Below the pieces are notes generated by a model that was given only the letters and a program-made list of their open reading frames with translations, ran no database searches and had not been told where the DNA came from. This document shows positions 47,871-59,463 of a stretch of 64,000 bases of DNA, one piece after another. The first letter of the stretch is position 1; each line of letters opens with the position of its first letter. Location of the stretch: contig NC_068938.1 of the NCBI RefSeq assembly GCF_016801865.2, positions 22,688,873 through 22,752,872 on the forward strand, read 5' to 3'. Source of the stretch: Culex pipiens pallens (Eukaryota; Arthropoda; Insecta; Diptera; Culicidae). A program made the translations under genes and the position numbers.

Positions 47871-48562
47871 CTACTATTTTATCCTTTACATTTTATTAAA
47901 TTTCATATCAAATCCAAATTCAACAAAATAATCTAACAATCAAAATAACTTTTTTGCGACATTTTGCCCAGTTGAAAATATTTTTTGAGTTTTCATCTCA
48001 CTTTTCAAAAACTAAATTTAAAATCAATAGGCAAAAATAATTTAATCTGTAACGAAATCTTCAAAATGTTATTAAAAATCCGAACAGAAAATAAGCATTT
48101 TTTTAATTTCCACGGGAGCCATTCACGCAAATAATCAAATATCGTGAAAATTAAACAGGTGAAATGTTCTTAAAAGGTGACTTTAAAGATAAAGAAAAAC
48201 TTACAAATAAATATTAATTTAATGTTGAATAAACCAAGCATGACTCTTTTAATTTCTTATAAAATTATATGTTTCAAATATCAAATTAAATAATGATTAA
48301 AATGTTTTTACTGGTCATGGCATGAACAGAAAAGACAGATGTCTTAAGTTTTTGGAATAAACAAATAAACAAACAAAATATTGCTAAATTGAGTTAGTTT
48401 CCTCAGTAAAATTGATAAACTTTGCCTTCCTCACTGAGGTAAGGCTATAATCCTGCTCTAAAAATGAACTTCGTATAAAAACGTCGTAGACCCACCTTCA
48501 TGCATACATATCGACTCAGAATCGAAAACTGAACAAATGTCTGTGTGTATGTGTGTGTGTAT

Positions 48563-50688
48563 TAGAGTGTAACAAAAATGACTTTTTGGCGGGCATTCAG
48601 GGGTTTGTTCCGGTGGGCATACTGAGCCTAAATCCCAAATATGAGCTTGATTGGACGTAACAGGAGCTGGCGCTCCGCCCTTCAATTTTAAATGGGATTT
48701 AACCCGTAAAAAAAGATTTATTCAAAAATGTCACTTTTTGAGGCATTTTGGCCACCAATGCGTTTATCAAAAACATCACTGGCGTGTAGGCCAGATCCTT
48801 GCGCATCTTTTGGTATATATAACATTGAAGTTTGGAGCACCCTGGAGCTCGGTACAGACCTTCAAAGTTTGGTCTTTTTGGAAAAATCGGCCCGGGCAAA
48901 AAAGATATCCCGAGCAGGGGTAAATAACACGGGAATACCAAATTTTGGTATTACTTGGGCAAATAACAGCGACCAAAATGTGCCCTTGGTTGCCCAGTAA
49001 TAGATGGTAAAATACCATGAAATCATACCAAAGCAACCAAATCTACTCACCTGATGATTCCATGTTGTTTTTAGTGATATTCTTCACCACACCGAATGCA
49101 TTTGTCATTGATGAACGGCTGTACTTGAAGTTCTTGAAGCTTCTGAAAAATAACAAGATTGAAAAATAAGTATTATTAAAATGAAACTGGATTGAAATTC
49201 ACCAAAATTCAATAATCTGTTGATTGACTCGTTTTTCAAAGTATTTGGTTATCCCAACTTAGAAAAATTTCAACGTTTTTGAAAAAAATATTAGTGGGTA
49301 TATCACAAAAAAAATTTAATCAGCTTTAACATTTTTGGGTTTCAAGTCATTTTAGCGCAAAATTAATTATCTCGTCAAAAATTTAAAAAAAATCCATAGT
49401 TTCAGAGAAAATTGATGAAACCTTTCAATACCAAAATAATACCAAAATGTTGCATCCTGACTTAGAAATTTTTCCACAATGTCAAGTCATTTCTGTAGGG
49501 GGTATATCAAAAATGTTTAAAATCAAGTTTGAAATTTTCGGTTTTCAATGAAAGCATTCGCTTTGAGACCTCGTTTTAGCGCAAAATTAATTATTTTGTC
49601 AAAATTGGTCAAAATTTTCCCATAGTTTCAGAGGAATTTGATAAAACACTTTAAAACCAAAATAATACCAAAATGTGCCATCCTGACTTAGAAAATTTTC
49701 CACAATTTCAAGTCATTTCTTTAGGGGGCATATCAAAAATGTTTAAAATCAAGTTTGAAATTTCCGGTTTTCAATGAAAGCATTCGCTTTGAGACATCAT
49801 TTTAGTGCAAAATTAATTATTTTGTCAAAATTGGTCAAAATTTTCCCATAGTTTCAGAGGAAATTGATAAAACACCTTAATACCAAAATAATACCAAAAT
49901 GTGCCATCCTGACTTAGAAAATTTTCCACAATTTCAAGTCATTTCTGTAGGGGGTATATCAAAAATGTTTAAAATCAAGTTTGAAATTTCCGATTTTCAA
50001 TGTAAGCATTCGCTTTAAGACATCATTATAGCGCAAAATTAATTATTTTGTCAAAATTGTTTAAAATTTTCCCATAGTTTCAGAGGAATTTGATAAATTT
50101 ATACCAAAAGAATACCAAATTGTGGTGTTCGACCATTGACAAATTCTGCAATTTTGCAATATCAAAACAATACCTTAAATTGGTATGATACCACATTTTG
50201 CTCTTGCATAATCCTTAAGACAAATTTTTAAGGGTCCAGGAATACCAAAATTTGGTATTGATACCAGAGAAAGGTATTATTACGCATTTCCCTTGTTATT
50301 TACCCATGCTCGGGATGCGTCGCACCTCGCGACGCCTGAGACGCCATTTGATTTTGCTGGGGCCGATTTTTCGAAAAAATGCCAAACTTTGAAGGTCTGT
50401 ACCGAGCTCCAGGATGCTCCAAACTTCAATGTTATATATACCAAAAGATGCGCAAGGATCTGGCCTACAAGCCAATGATGTTTTTGGTAAACGCATTGGT
50501 GGCCAAAATGCCTCAAAAAGTGACATTATTGAATAAATCTGTTTTTACGGGTTAAATCCCATTTAAAATTGACGGGCGGAGCGCCAGCTCCTGTTACGTC
50601 CAATCAAGCTCAGTGGGATTTAGGCTCAGTATGCCCACCGGAACAAACCCCTGAATGCCCACCAAAAAGTCATTTTTGTTACATCCTA
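48563..50688. mobile_element. hAT-like element with ~340-bp TIRs, 8-bp duplication
   Basis: GTGTGTAT flanks both sides exactly (48555-48562 and 50689-50696). The ends TAGAGTGTAACAAAAATGAC and, inverted on the right, TAGGATGTAACAAAAATGAC form inverted repeats that continue for about 340 bp. The flank is a GT microsatellite, but the TIRs make the assignment firm. No transposase is present. A second TIR element sits at its centre (48911-50313). Confidence 0.85.
48911..50313. mobile_element. inner TIR element with 226-bp tandem repeats
   Basis: CCCGAGCAGGGGTAAATAAC on the left mirrors GTTATTTACCCATGCTCGGG on the right, with one mismatch. The sequence inside is rich in (AA)TACCAAAAT words. A 226-bp unit recurs about three and a half times (CCAAAATAAT at 49431, 49657 and 49883, a degenerate start at 50104). 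The outer hAT arms differ where this element meets them, so its target duplication is unclear. Confidence 0.7.
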
Positions 50689-52129
50689 GTGTGTATGTGT
50701 GTGTGTATGTGTGTGTGTATGTATGTATGTGACCAACAAACTAGCTCATGTATCTCGGCACTGGCTGAACCGATTTGACCCGAACTTGTTACATTCGACT
50801 TGGTTTAGGGTCCCATAGATCGAGTTTTATACAGATTGAAGTTTCGATAAGTAGTTCAAAAGTTATGTATAAAAATGTGTTTTCACATATATTTGGATCT
50901 CACTTAACTGTATGTAAACTATGTCCGGGTCCATCATCCGACCCATCGTTGGTTAGGTTATCAAAAGACCTTTCCAACGAGTTCAAAACATTGAAGATCT
51001 GGCAACCCTGTCTCGAGATATGGCCACTCAAGTGCCATTGATATACTTCTTGAAGCCGGATCTCACTTAATCACATCGGACCCATCGTTGGTTAGGTTAT
51101 CAAAAGACCTTTCCAACGAGTCTAAAACATTTAAGATCTGGCAACCCTGTCTCGAGATATGGCCCCTTAAGTGATATTGATGTACTTTTTTGAAGCCGAA
51201 TCTCACTTAAATGTATGTAAACTATGTCCGGATCCACCATCCGACCTATTGTTGGTTAACTTATCAAAAAACCTTTCCAATGAGTCCAAAACATTGAAGA
51301 TCTGGCAACCCTGTCTCGAGATATGGCCACTTAAGTGATATTGATGTACTTTTTTGAAGCCGGATCTCACTTAAATGTATGTAAACTATGTCCGGATCCA
51401 CCATCCGACCCATTGTTAGTTAGGTTATCAAAATACCTTTCCAACGAGTCTAAAACATTGAACATCTGGCAACCCTGTCTCGAGATATGGCCTCTTAAGT
51501 GATATTGATGTATTTTTTTGAAGCCGGATCTCACTTAAATGTATGTAAACTATGTCCGGGTCCATCATCCGACCCATTGTTAGTTAGGTTATCAAAAAAC
51601 CTTTCCAACGAGCCCAAAACATTGAAGATCTGGCAACCCTGTCTCGAGATATGGTCACTTAAGTGATATCGATGTACTTTTTGGAAGCCGAATCTAAAAA
51701 ATAGATGCGATGAAACTTGTGTACAGCCATTGTTGTGAGGAAGGCTCCAACCACATAGGTGGATTAAGTTAGTTTTTTTAGATTATCTAGTTAATAGCAA
51801 TCTATTTACTCAATGTTTTACTTTACTCTGATGAAATTCAATTTTTTCAATCTATTTTTTTTATCGCTCCTCCGGTTAAATCATTGACCGGAGGAAGAGG
51901 GAAAGACGACTTTTTCCACTTGATGTTGTTTTTACAAGAATGTTTGCTATTAATTAATTTCTAAAAAAAACTCAAAAAAATATCACAATAAAATAAAATT
52001 TAACAAGTGTAACGTTTGTAAAAATAATGATGTTAATTTGATTTGAAAACCGTGAAATATATGTAACCACTTAAGAAAAAAGCAGTACTACTCAAAAATA
52101 AGTAGGACTTGATCAACATTGACCTCACC

Positions 52130-52790
52130 CTCACGCGTGGCACGTGCTGTCAAAGTCGCTTACACTAATACAACGAAGCTGCTTCCGGTTCATTCGCGAG
52201 ATTGAGAGAGCGGAGCACAAGAGAGGGAGAGGGAACGAAGAGAGCAGAATCGGGTGGAACAACAACCAACATCCCGATTTGCTTGTCAGTTGGATTTCTA
52301 CTCGAAACGTTGACGGTTCGTTTGCGGCTGAGCTGCGCCAAGTTTTTGTTACGCGAGAAAAAAGTACACGCCGAGGGACAAAGCACCGGAACAGCCAGCG
52401 GAATATTCTTTTCGGTTCTGAAAACATCGGGCGGCGCTACTTGGTCCGCTAAGCATTAGCGGCGACCTTCGGCAAGCGGGAGCAGTATTTCTTGCTAAGC
52501 CGAAAAGAACCGGTCTCGAACTTGGTGAGCCACGCGCGGCTGGAGGCCGCTCGACGCGGTCGCGAAGCTGCCTGAAGGAAGACGGCGGCGCGAAAGAACC
52601 GGCGATCACGCCGAACGATCCGCCGGGTTCTAAGGAGCGACAAGCGAATTCCATCGGTCGCGGAGCGGCCAGCAACGAGGCCGAGCAGCGGCGCGGAAGA
52701 AGGAAGATGAAGAAGAGGGTGAGGCGAAGCAGGGAAAGTAGGCCTTGAGAAAAGGACGTTTGGTGTAAACCGGGGAGAAATAAAAGTGAT
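52130..52790. other. GC-rich island in intron 2: solo LTR or alternative promoter/exon
   Basis: About 660 bp with many CpG and GA-rich words (GAGCACAAGAGAGGGAGAGG; GGCCGCTCGACGCGGTCGCG) stand out from AT-rich neighbours. AATAAAAGTGATGAAAAAC near 52779 resembles a polyadenylation signal. TG...CA ends with a 5-bp target duplication, the test for a solo LTR, were not found. The 156-codon minus-strand frame is Arg/Ser-rich as expected from composition. Both a retroelement LTR and an alternative Ac3 first exon remain open. Confidence 0.35.
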
Positions 52791-53840
52791 GAAAAACTAA
52801 TTTCACCGTGTTTGGGCAATTAAATCTAGAAAGAACTAATTCTCTGTAACACAAGTTTCGGTTGAAAAATACAGAATTTATAAAAAATGCGTATATTTTT
52901 TTCTTTGACTTTTGTTAACATCATTTAAATTTTCGCTGCATTCACTTCTTAGTAAATGTTCTATCAATTTCATGTTAATGTAGGTTTTGCCAACCATTTT
53001 TTCAAATGGTTCATATCACACTTTTCAATTAAAAACTAATAAAATTTACTTAAAAAGTCATTAATGAATGAAATATTGATTATGTAATTATTTTAAAGAA
53101 TTGATTTGAGAAAATTGACAAATTTCACGGAATTTCACGAAAATCTTCAAATTTCACGAATTTTACGCTGTCCGCGAAATCGTGAAAATTCACTAACCCT
53201 AACATGCATATACACTTCAGAACATTGCTCCTACTGCGGCAGAAGCTGTCAAACCGATACAAAACCCAAAAAAAACTTTAAAAAAAATCAACTAAGTTAA
53301 ATATTAAAGCTTGTTTCTTGTCAGCATTAGCAACCCTGTTAATACCAGCTTTGCCAGATATTAACGTAAAAATATGCTAACTCTCAGCGCGTCGACGTTA
53401 ATCCCACCTAATGGGTTCAAATGTTGTAACCTAAAAACAATCGACTCTCTCACCCCAACGCCGCATCCTTGCTCCCAATAATATACCCGTCACGGAGTAA
53501 ATTTCCCAACATCCTCGTACCCGGATTACCCCCGTCATACAAATTTCAGCAAACCTCACAAAAAATTCAATCCCTTAACACATTCCCCAACACTCTTGAT
53601 CCCAAAAACATAACCTTTATCCTTGTTTCCTTTGCTGGTTTTTTGGCTGTTATTTTTTGTGTGCTGCTGCCGTTTTCGGTCCAAAGACGACGCCAGTAAA
53701 CAGTGTTCTATTTTTAACCCTGACTCGTCCTAGGGAAAACTCATCCCACCCATCCTCATTCCCGAAAAAAAACATCATCTCATTTCTCGCCGTATACTCT
53801 GTTTTCATAATTTATTTTGTTACGTGTGTTTTTTTTTCAG

Positions 53841-54000
53841 GGATTCCCTCGGCTGGGCGGTGCTGCTTAATTTTTTAGTGTACGTCACCCTGCCGGTCCT
53901 GCTGAAGTACACCGGCATCCTGCTGGGGCTGGGATCGTTCGCAACCTATGTCAACGCCATCATTGGGCTGGCCAAGAAGGAGAACTATTTCTGGGAACAG
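53841..54000 (+). CDS. Ac3: adenylate cyclase type III-like, coding exon 3
   Basis: Encodes residues 129 (completed) to 182 and ends in phase 0. Acceptor TTTTTTTTCAG, donor GTAAAG. It begins RDSLGWAVLLNF, which corresponds in position to the DTVGW-type loop before the fourth helix of type III cyclases. It then holds TM4 (~134-150, with the TLP motif) and TM5 (~154-174), ending KKENYFWEQ. Only 408 bp separate it from exon 4, the shortest intron of the gene. Confidence 0.88.
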
Positions 54001-54408
54001 GTAAAGGGTATTTTTTTATTGTGTACACTCAGTTGCATAGGAAAAAATAATTTGTTCATGAAAGAGTATGAAGTTCAACAACTAAGTTAATTAGTCTTAA
54101 TTAAATCAACTATGGTTGAAACAAAATTGAAAGAAGAAAAAACTCACAAAGTTTATCTAAATAAAAAGAAGTATTTTGAAAAAGTGAACATAAAGAGAAG
54201 GTTAACTGTGCAACTGAGTGTATTCCTTCGGGTCGGAATCTGGGATTGCACCTCAAAAAGTTTTGCTCAAGCCATAAGGTTACGGACGGACAAATGAGAC
54301 CGTAATCAATGATGGCCATCGCGCTCCCGCTTTGGACGGCGTGGGATATCTCGTTTCTCAAGGAAAAGGATTAATGACGAGGTCCTTTTTTTTTCTTTCT
54401 CCCCCAAG
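54001..54408 (+). other. Ac3: Ac3 intron 3
   Basis: A 408-bp phase-0 intron with donor GTAAAG. The acceptor is preceded by a strong pyrimidine tract (TTTTTTTTCTTTCTCCCCC) and uses AAG rather than the usual YAG. No transposon is recognised. Confidence 0.8.
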
Positions 54409-54558
54409 CAAATTGCCAACATCCTTCTGCTGGTAGCGGCCACCGCCATCGGGCTGCTCGTCTACTTCCTAGCCGAAGCCAAACAACGAAGAGCTTTTCT
54501 CGAAGCAAAGCAGGGCCTAGAGGTGAAGATGCTGATCGAGGAGCAGTCGGCCGAGCAG
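54409..54558 (+). CDS. Ac3: adenylate cyclase type III-like, coding exon 4
   Basis: Encodes residues 183-232, exactly 50 codons, with both borders phase 0. TM6 spans ~184-204 (IANILLLVAATAIGLLVYFL). It is followed by the cytosolic signalling helix AKQRRAFLEAKQGLEVKM and LIEEQSAEQ. The FLEA(K/R)Q.LEVKM.(L/I)EEQS pattern is the clearest type III feature in the window. Membrane cyclases use this helix to couple the membrane block to the catalytic core. The donor is GTACGG, weaker than those of the other exons. Confidence 0.88.
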
Positions 54559-55124
54559 GTACGGTAAATTGAAAGGCGTGATTGATGGATCGGGATTCGT
54601 CCTGGGATTGACTTTTTTCCCATCTGGGTGACCATTTTTTTCTTTCTTGCTTTGTTTTCTATTCAATGGACGGAGACAAATGAATGGGGCTGATTGGAAG
54701 TGGCACAGGCTTGCGTCAGCTTTATGACTATATAATTTGATTAGATTTATCGGTTGAGCTTTATAAGTTTGCTGAATTGGAATCAATAAACAACTAATAA
54801 TAGTTGACGTCACTTCACAGTTATATTAAAACAAAGAGTTGCAATTTTTTCATTTATTTGTTTGTCCCTAGGATCAGTTGGTGTCAAGAAAGCCATAAAA
54901 GCTCAATTTTAAATTTCAATCTTTTAAAGACATTAAAGAAACCGAATTTACATATCTGCTTTTTAACTTCAGAATCATTGAAAAAATAACAAGTTTCATT
55001 GAAAATTTTAAAGGCCAGTATAAATCCAGATTAAAATTTTATCTGCTTAGTAAAGAAAAATTTATGTTTTCAAGTTCCACAAACTATTGGCTCTAAAACA
55101 ATAGATTTGATGAAAATTGTAATT

Positions 55125-56429
55125 GGGTAATTATCTTCCAACTCACACGAAATCGGGAAAAGTTGCCCCGACCCCTCTTCGATTTGAGTGAAACTTTGTC
55201 CTAAGGGGTAACTTTTGTCCCTGATCTCGAATCCGAGGTCCGTTTTTTGATATCTCGTGACGGAGGGGCGGTACGACCCCTTCCATTTTTGAACATGCGA
55301 AAAAAGAGATGTTTTTCAATAATTTGCAGCCTGAAACGGTGATGAGATAGAAATTTGGTGTCAAAGGGACTTTTATGTAAAATTAGACGCCCGATTTGAT
55401 GGCGTACTCAGAATTCCGAAAAAAAATCTCCCATTTTCCGTTACTCGACTGTAAAAATTTTTGGAACATGTAATTTTATGGGAATTTTTATGAACTTTTC
55501 GAATCTACATTGACCCAGAAGGGTAATTTTTTCATTTAGTACAAAATTTTTGCATTTTAAGATTTCGTGTTTTTCTAACTTTGCAGGGTTATTTTTTAGA
55601 GTGTAACAATGGTCTACAAAGTTGTAGAGCAGACAATTACAAAAATTTTGATTTATAGGGGTTTTTAAATAAACATCACGAGTTATCGCGATTTTACGAA
55701 AAAAAAGTTTTGAAAAAGTTACTTTTTGCATTTCTTTTTGTTTCGTCGTCCGTGTCTGTCGCGGGTGACCATGAACGGCCATGTTCAATGACGACCAACT
55801 TTTTCAAAACTTTTTTTCGTAAAATCGCGATAACTCGTGATGTTCTTAAGCAAACCCCTTATGTCTATAAATCAAATTTTTTGTAATTGTCTGCTCTACA
55901 ACTTTGTAGAACATTGTTACACTCTAAAAAACAACCCTGCAAAGTTAGAAAAAACACGAAATTTTAAAATGAAAAATTTTGTTCTAAATGAAAAAATGAT
56001 CCTTCTGGGTCAATGTAGATTCGAAAAGTACATTAAATTTCCCATAAAATAACATGTTCCAATTTTTTTACAGTCGAGTAACGGAAAATGGGAGATTTTT
56101 TTAAACTTTTTTAGTGTTTTTTTCGATGAAAAATACGTTTTTTTCGGAATTCTTAGTACGCAATCAAATCGGGCGTCTAATTTTACATAAAAGTCCCTTT
56201 GACACCAAATTTCTAACTCATCACCGTTTCAGGCTGTAAATTATTGAAAAACATCTCTTTTTTTGCATGTTTAAAAATGGAAGGGGTCGTACCGCCCCTC
56301 CGTCACGAGATATCAAAAAACGGACCTCGGATTCGTGATCAGGGACAAAAGTTACCCCTTAGGACAAAGTTTCACGAAAATCGAAGAGGGGTCGGGGCAA
56401 CTGCTGTGTGAGTTGGCGGAGAATTACCC
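55125..56429. mobile_element. TIR element, GGGTAATTCTCCGCC family, copy 2
   Basis: Left end GGGTAATTATCTTCCAACTC, right end GAGTTGGCGGAGAATTACCC. It is an almost complete palindrome with centre near 55,770 and shares its outer ~190 bp with 13961-14955. Flanks (AATT and ACCT) do not show a clear target duplication. No transposase. Confidence 0.75.
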
Positions 56430-56876
56430 ACCTACATAAAAGTCCTTTTGAAATCAAAATTCTAACTCATCACTTCTGTTTCCAATTGTGATTATTTATT
56501 TTTCAACTTATTTATCAGTAAATTGAACAATCGGAAAATTGAAAAATTACTTTTTTTGAAGTTAAAGGTAACAGAAAAGACAAGAATCTTACAACAAATT
56601 ACTTTCATAGTTTTGTTTAAATAGATTTTGCAATAGCACAGTTATGAGGTAATTTTTCAAATGAATGCTAACTTGCTTGGAAATTCCCACTGAAAAGTTG
56701 ATACAAAATGTTCTTGCCATTTAAAAAAAAAAAACAATTTAAGTAAACAAAATCTCATAAAAGTAAAAGTTTTAAAACTATTCGAAAATTCGATGAAAAA
56801 AAAGTCCAGTGGTTTTGTGCTACTTAAAATTTAGCGCTCACTATTACATTACAGTCCCTTTGAAATCGAAATTCTA

Positions 56877-57076
56877 CACAGAATAAAATAATGTAAATTT
56901 GGAAGCTGTAATTTATCTCTTTTATGATGTAATTTTACCTCAATTAAGACTGAAAATTGGCATTACGCCAGAAAAGTGGTAAAATTACACATTTCCAGAT
57001 GTAAATTTACACATTTTTTCTGACATAAAAGATGTACCACTTCCCAGATGTAATATTACCATGATTTTTTTCTGTG
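56877..57076 (+). mobile_element. MITE of the GTAAAATTACAC family, TA target
   Basis: Ends CACAGAATAAAA and TTTTTTCTGTG, flanked by TA (56875-56876, 57077-57078). The same flanking sequence occurs uninterrupted at 56440-56550 (ATTCTAACTCATCACTTCTG), giving an empty-site comparison that fixes the insertion point and the TA duplication. Confidence 0.85.
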
Positions 57077-57235
57077 TAACTCATCACTTCTGTTTCCAAT
57101 TGTGATTATTTATTTTTCAACTGCTTTATTATCAGTAAATTGAACAATCGGAAAATTGAAAATTATCAATCTAAACATATTTTTGGCAATATTTGGTATC
57201 AAAGTTCATTAGAGCCTATTTTTATACCGTTTTGC

Positions 57236-59463
57236 CTTCCTCACTGAGGTAAGGCTATAATCCTGCTCTAAACATGAACTTCGTATAAAAACGTCGTAGA
57301 CCCACCTTCATGTATACATATCGACTCAGAATCGAAAACTGAACAAATGTCTGTGTGTATGTGTGTGTGTATGTGTGTGTGTATGTATGTATGTGACCAA
57401 CAAACTAGCTCATGTTTCTCGGCACTGAATGAACCGATTTGACCCGAACTTGTTGCATTCGACTTGGTTTAGGGTCCCATAGATCGAGTTTTATACAGAT
57501 TGAAGTTTTGATAAGTAGTTCAAAAGTTATGTATAAAAATGTGTTTTCACATATATTTGGGTCTCACTTAAATGTATGTAAACTATGTCCGGCTCCATTA
57601 TCCGACCCAACGTTGGTTAGGTTATCAAAATACCTTTCCAATGAGTCTAAAACATTGAAGATCTGGCAACCCTGTCTCAAGATATGGCCTCTTAAGTGAT
57701 ATTGATGTACTTTTTTGGAGCCGGATCTCACTTAAATGCATGTAAACTATGTCCGGATCCACTAGGGCGTCCAATTTTCCCGGGTTTTGAATTTCCCGGG
57801 AAACGGGAAAAATATATTTGGAATCCCGAGAATTCCCGGGATCCCGGGAAATTTTTGAATCAGTAATAAAATCTATGTTTCATTATATTTGTTATGATTT
57901 CAAGCTTAAAATCATTGAATTAGCTTAATAATATCAAATGGTTATAATCCTCACTTCAATCTAAACAAAGACGACAGTTTTAAAATAGCCTAAAAGAATT
58001 TTTTTTTGTCTTTGTGGTGTTTAGGATTTTATATCAACTACTATTTTTAATTCCAGTATGATTAATCATTTTTTTATTTGCGAATCAAATTACATAATTC
58101 TTGAGTTTTTTTTTTTAAGATCCAATAAGCTTTTGTTTTCCATATGTTTACAGGACCTATTCAAAAAAACTTTGGAATTCTTTCATATTTTTTTTCTTTT
58201 ATATATATTTTATATGACATGACTAAAACAGCTAGAAAACAAACAACGACAATAAATAAAATGATACTTGTCAATGTAAAATTTTTAATAAGTTTTGAAT
58301 TCATTGTTTTATATAAAACATATTTTACAAATTATCTTCAAGTTACTACCGCCAACCGAGGCAAAATCAAAATTACAGTCTAAATAGGTACAGGAGATTT
58401 TAGAGCAATACATTTGGAAGTACAAATTGTTTTGTTCTGTTACTGTTTCAACCGAAGTAATCCAAAACGTCATGCAAATATTTTTTGCTTTAATAGCTGT
58501 ATTTATTCGTTACATTTGTACGTATTTGCCCTAGATGCCGGTGTTTGATTATAAATAATTTGATATGAGATTTTTTTTTAATTTAAAATCGAAAATATGC
58601 GTAAATATATCCAGTTTTTCAAAAAAATAAAATAATAGAGAAAAAAAATTAAAGCACTAGGCATTTTGCGGACCTGGTAATTCAAATTATAATATTTTTT
58701 CCTTAAATGCCAATTTAATGCTGAGATTTGCTGAATACAAATTTTAATTCATTTTATTGTTCTACTATTTTCACAACCAAATCTGAATTTCCAGACCAAA
58801 ATATGATTTTTTTTTCAATTTCGGGAATTCCCGGGACAAATTATAGAAAATCCCGGGATTCGGGAATTCCCGGTTTAGGAAAAATCCCGGGATTTTTGTC
58901 CCGGGAATTCCCGGGATGGACGCACTAGGATCCACCAACCGACCTATTTTTGGTTAGGTTATCAAAAGACCTTTCCAACGAGTCCAAAACATTGAAGATC
59001 TGGCAACCCTGTCTCGATATATGGCCCCTTAAGTGATATTGATGTACTTTTTTGAAGCCGGATCTCACTTAACTGTATGTAAACTATGTCCGGGTCCATC
59101 ATCCGACTAATCGTTGGTTAGGCTATCAAAAGACCTTTCCAACGAGTCTAAAAAATTGAAGATCTGGCAACCCTGTCTCGAGATATGACCCCTTAAGTGA
59201 TATTGATGTACTTTTTTGAAGCCGGATCTCACTTAAATGTATGTAAACTATGTCCGGATCCACCATCCGACCCATTGTTGGTTAGGTTATCAGAATATCT
59301 TTCCAACGAGTTTAAAACATTGAAGATCTGGAAACCCTGTCTCGAGCCACTTAAGTGATATCGATGTACTTTTTGGAAGCCGGATCTAAAAAATAGATGA
59401 AACTTGTGTACAGCCATTGTTGTGAGGAAGGCTCCAACCACATAGGTGGATTAAGTTAGTTTT
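57236..59463 (-). mobile_element. 164-bp-array repeat element, copy 3, interrupted
   Basis: Same ends and order as copy 2: GCCTTCCTCACTGAGG, GT-rich microsatellite, conserved segment, about four 164-bp units, then GTGAGGAAGGCTCCAACC followed by ACATAGGTGGATTAAG. It is interrupted by the hAT-like element 57763-58927. Confidence 0.8.
57763..58927. mobile_element. hAT-like element with GGATCCAC duplication
   Basis: Exact 8-bp duplication (57755-57762, 58928-58935). The ends TAGGGCGTCCA and, inverted, TAGTGCGTCCA lead into many CCCGGGAATTCCCGGG-type words on both sides. The 1165-bp body is AT-rich, without a transposase. An 8-bp duplication and TAGGG-type ends fit a hAT MITE. Confidence 0.88.

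Larger units (their letters stand above)
48426..51775 (-). mobile_element. 164-bp-array repeat element, copy 2, interrupted
   Basis: Reverse orientation relative to copy 1. It starts GCCTTCCTCACTGAGG and ends GTGAGGAAGGCTCCAACC followed by ACATAGGTGGATTAAG. About five 164-bp units (one shortened) lie at 50,890-51,690. The microsatellite is split by the hAT-like insertion 48563-50688. Confidence 0.8.
44359..53840 (+). other. Ac3: Ac3 intron 2
   Basis: A 9482-bp phase-2 intron from GTGAGT to TTTTTTTTCAG. Landmarks: the large palindrome 45941-47870, a 164-bp-repeat element 48426-51775 with nested insertions, and a GC-rich island 52130-52790. The stretches 44,400-45,900 and 52,860-53,800 show nothing recognisable. 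Confidence 0.85.

Noticed and set aside
52349..52819. 156-codon minus-strand open frame
   Set aside because: The Ser/Arg/Leu-rich composition follows from the GC-rich island; overlapping frames are open on both strands.
43018..57699. 86-88-codon open frames present in all three copies of the 164-bp-array element (43018-43278 minus, 50775-51041 plus, 57439-57699 plus)
   Set aside because: They run across the conserved segment and part of a satellite unit, so they are similar because the repeat DNA is similar. There is no domain and nothing else to suggest selection on the protein.
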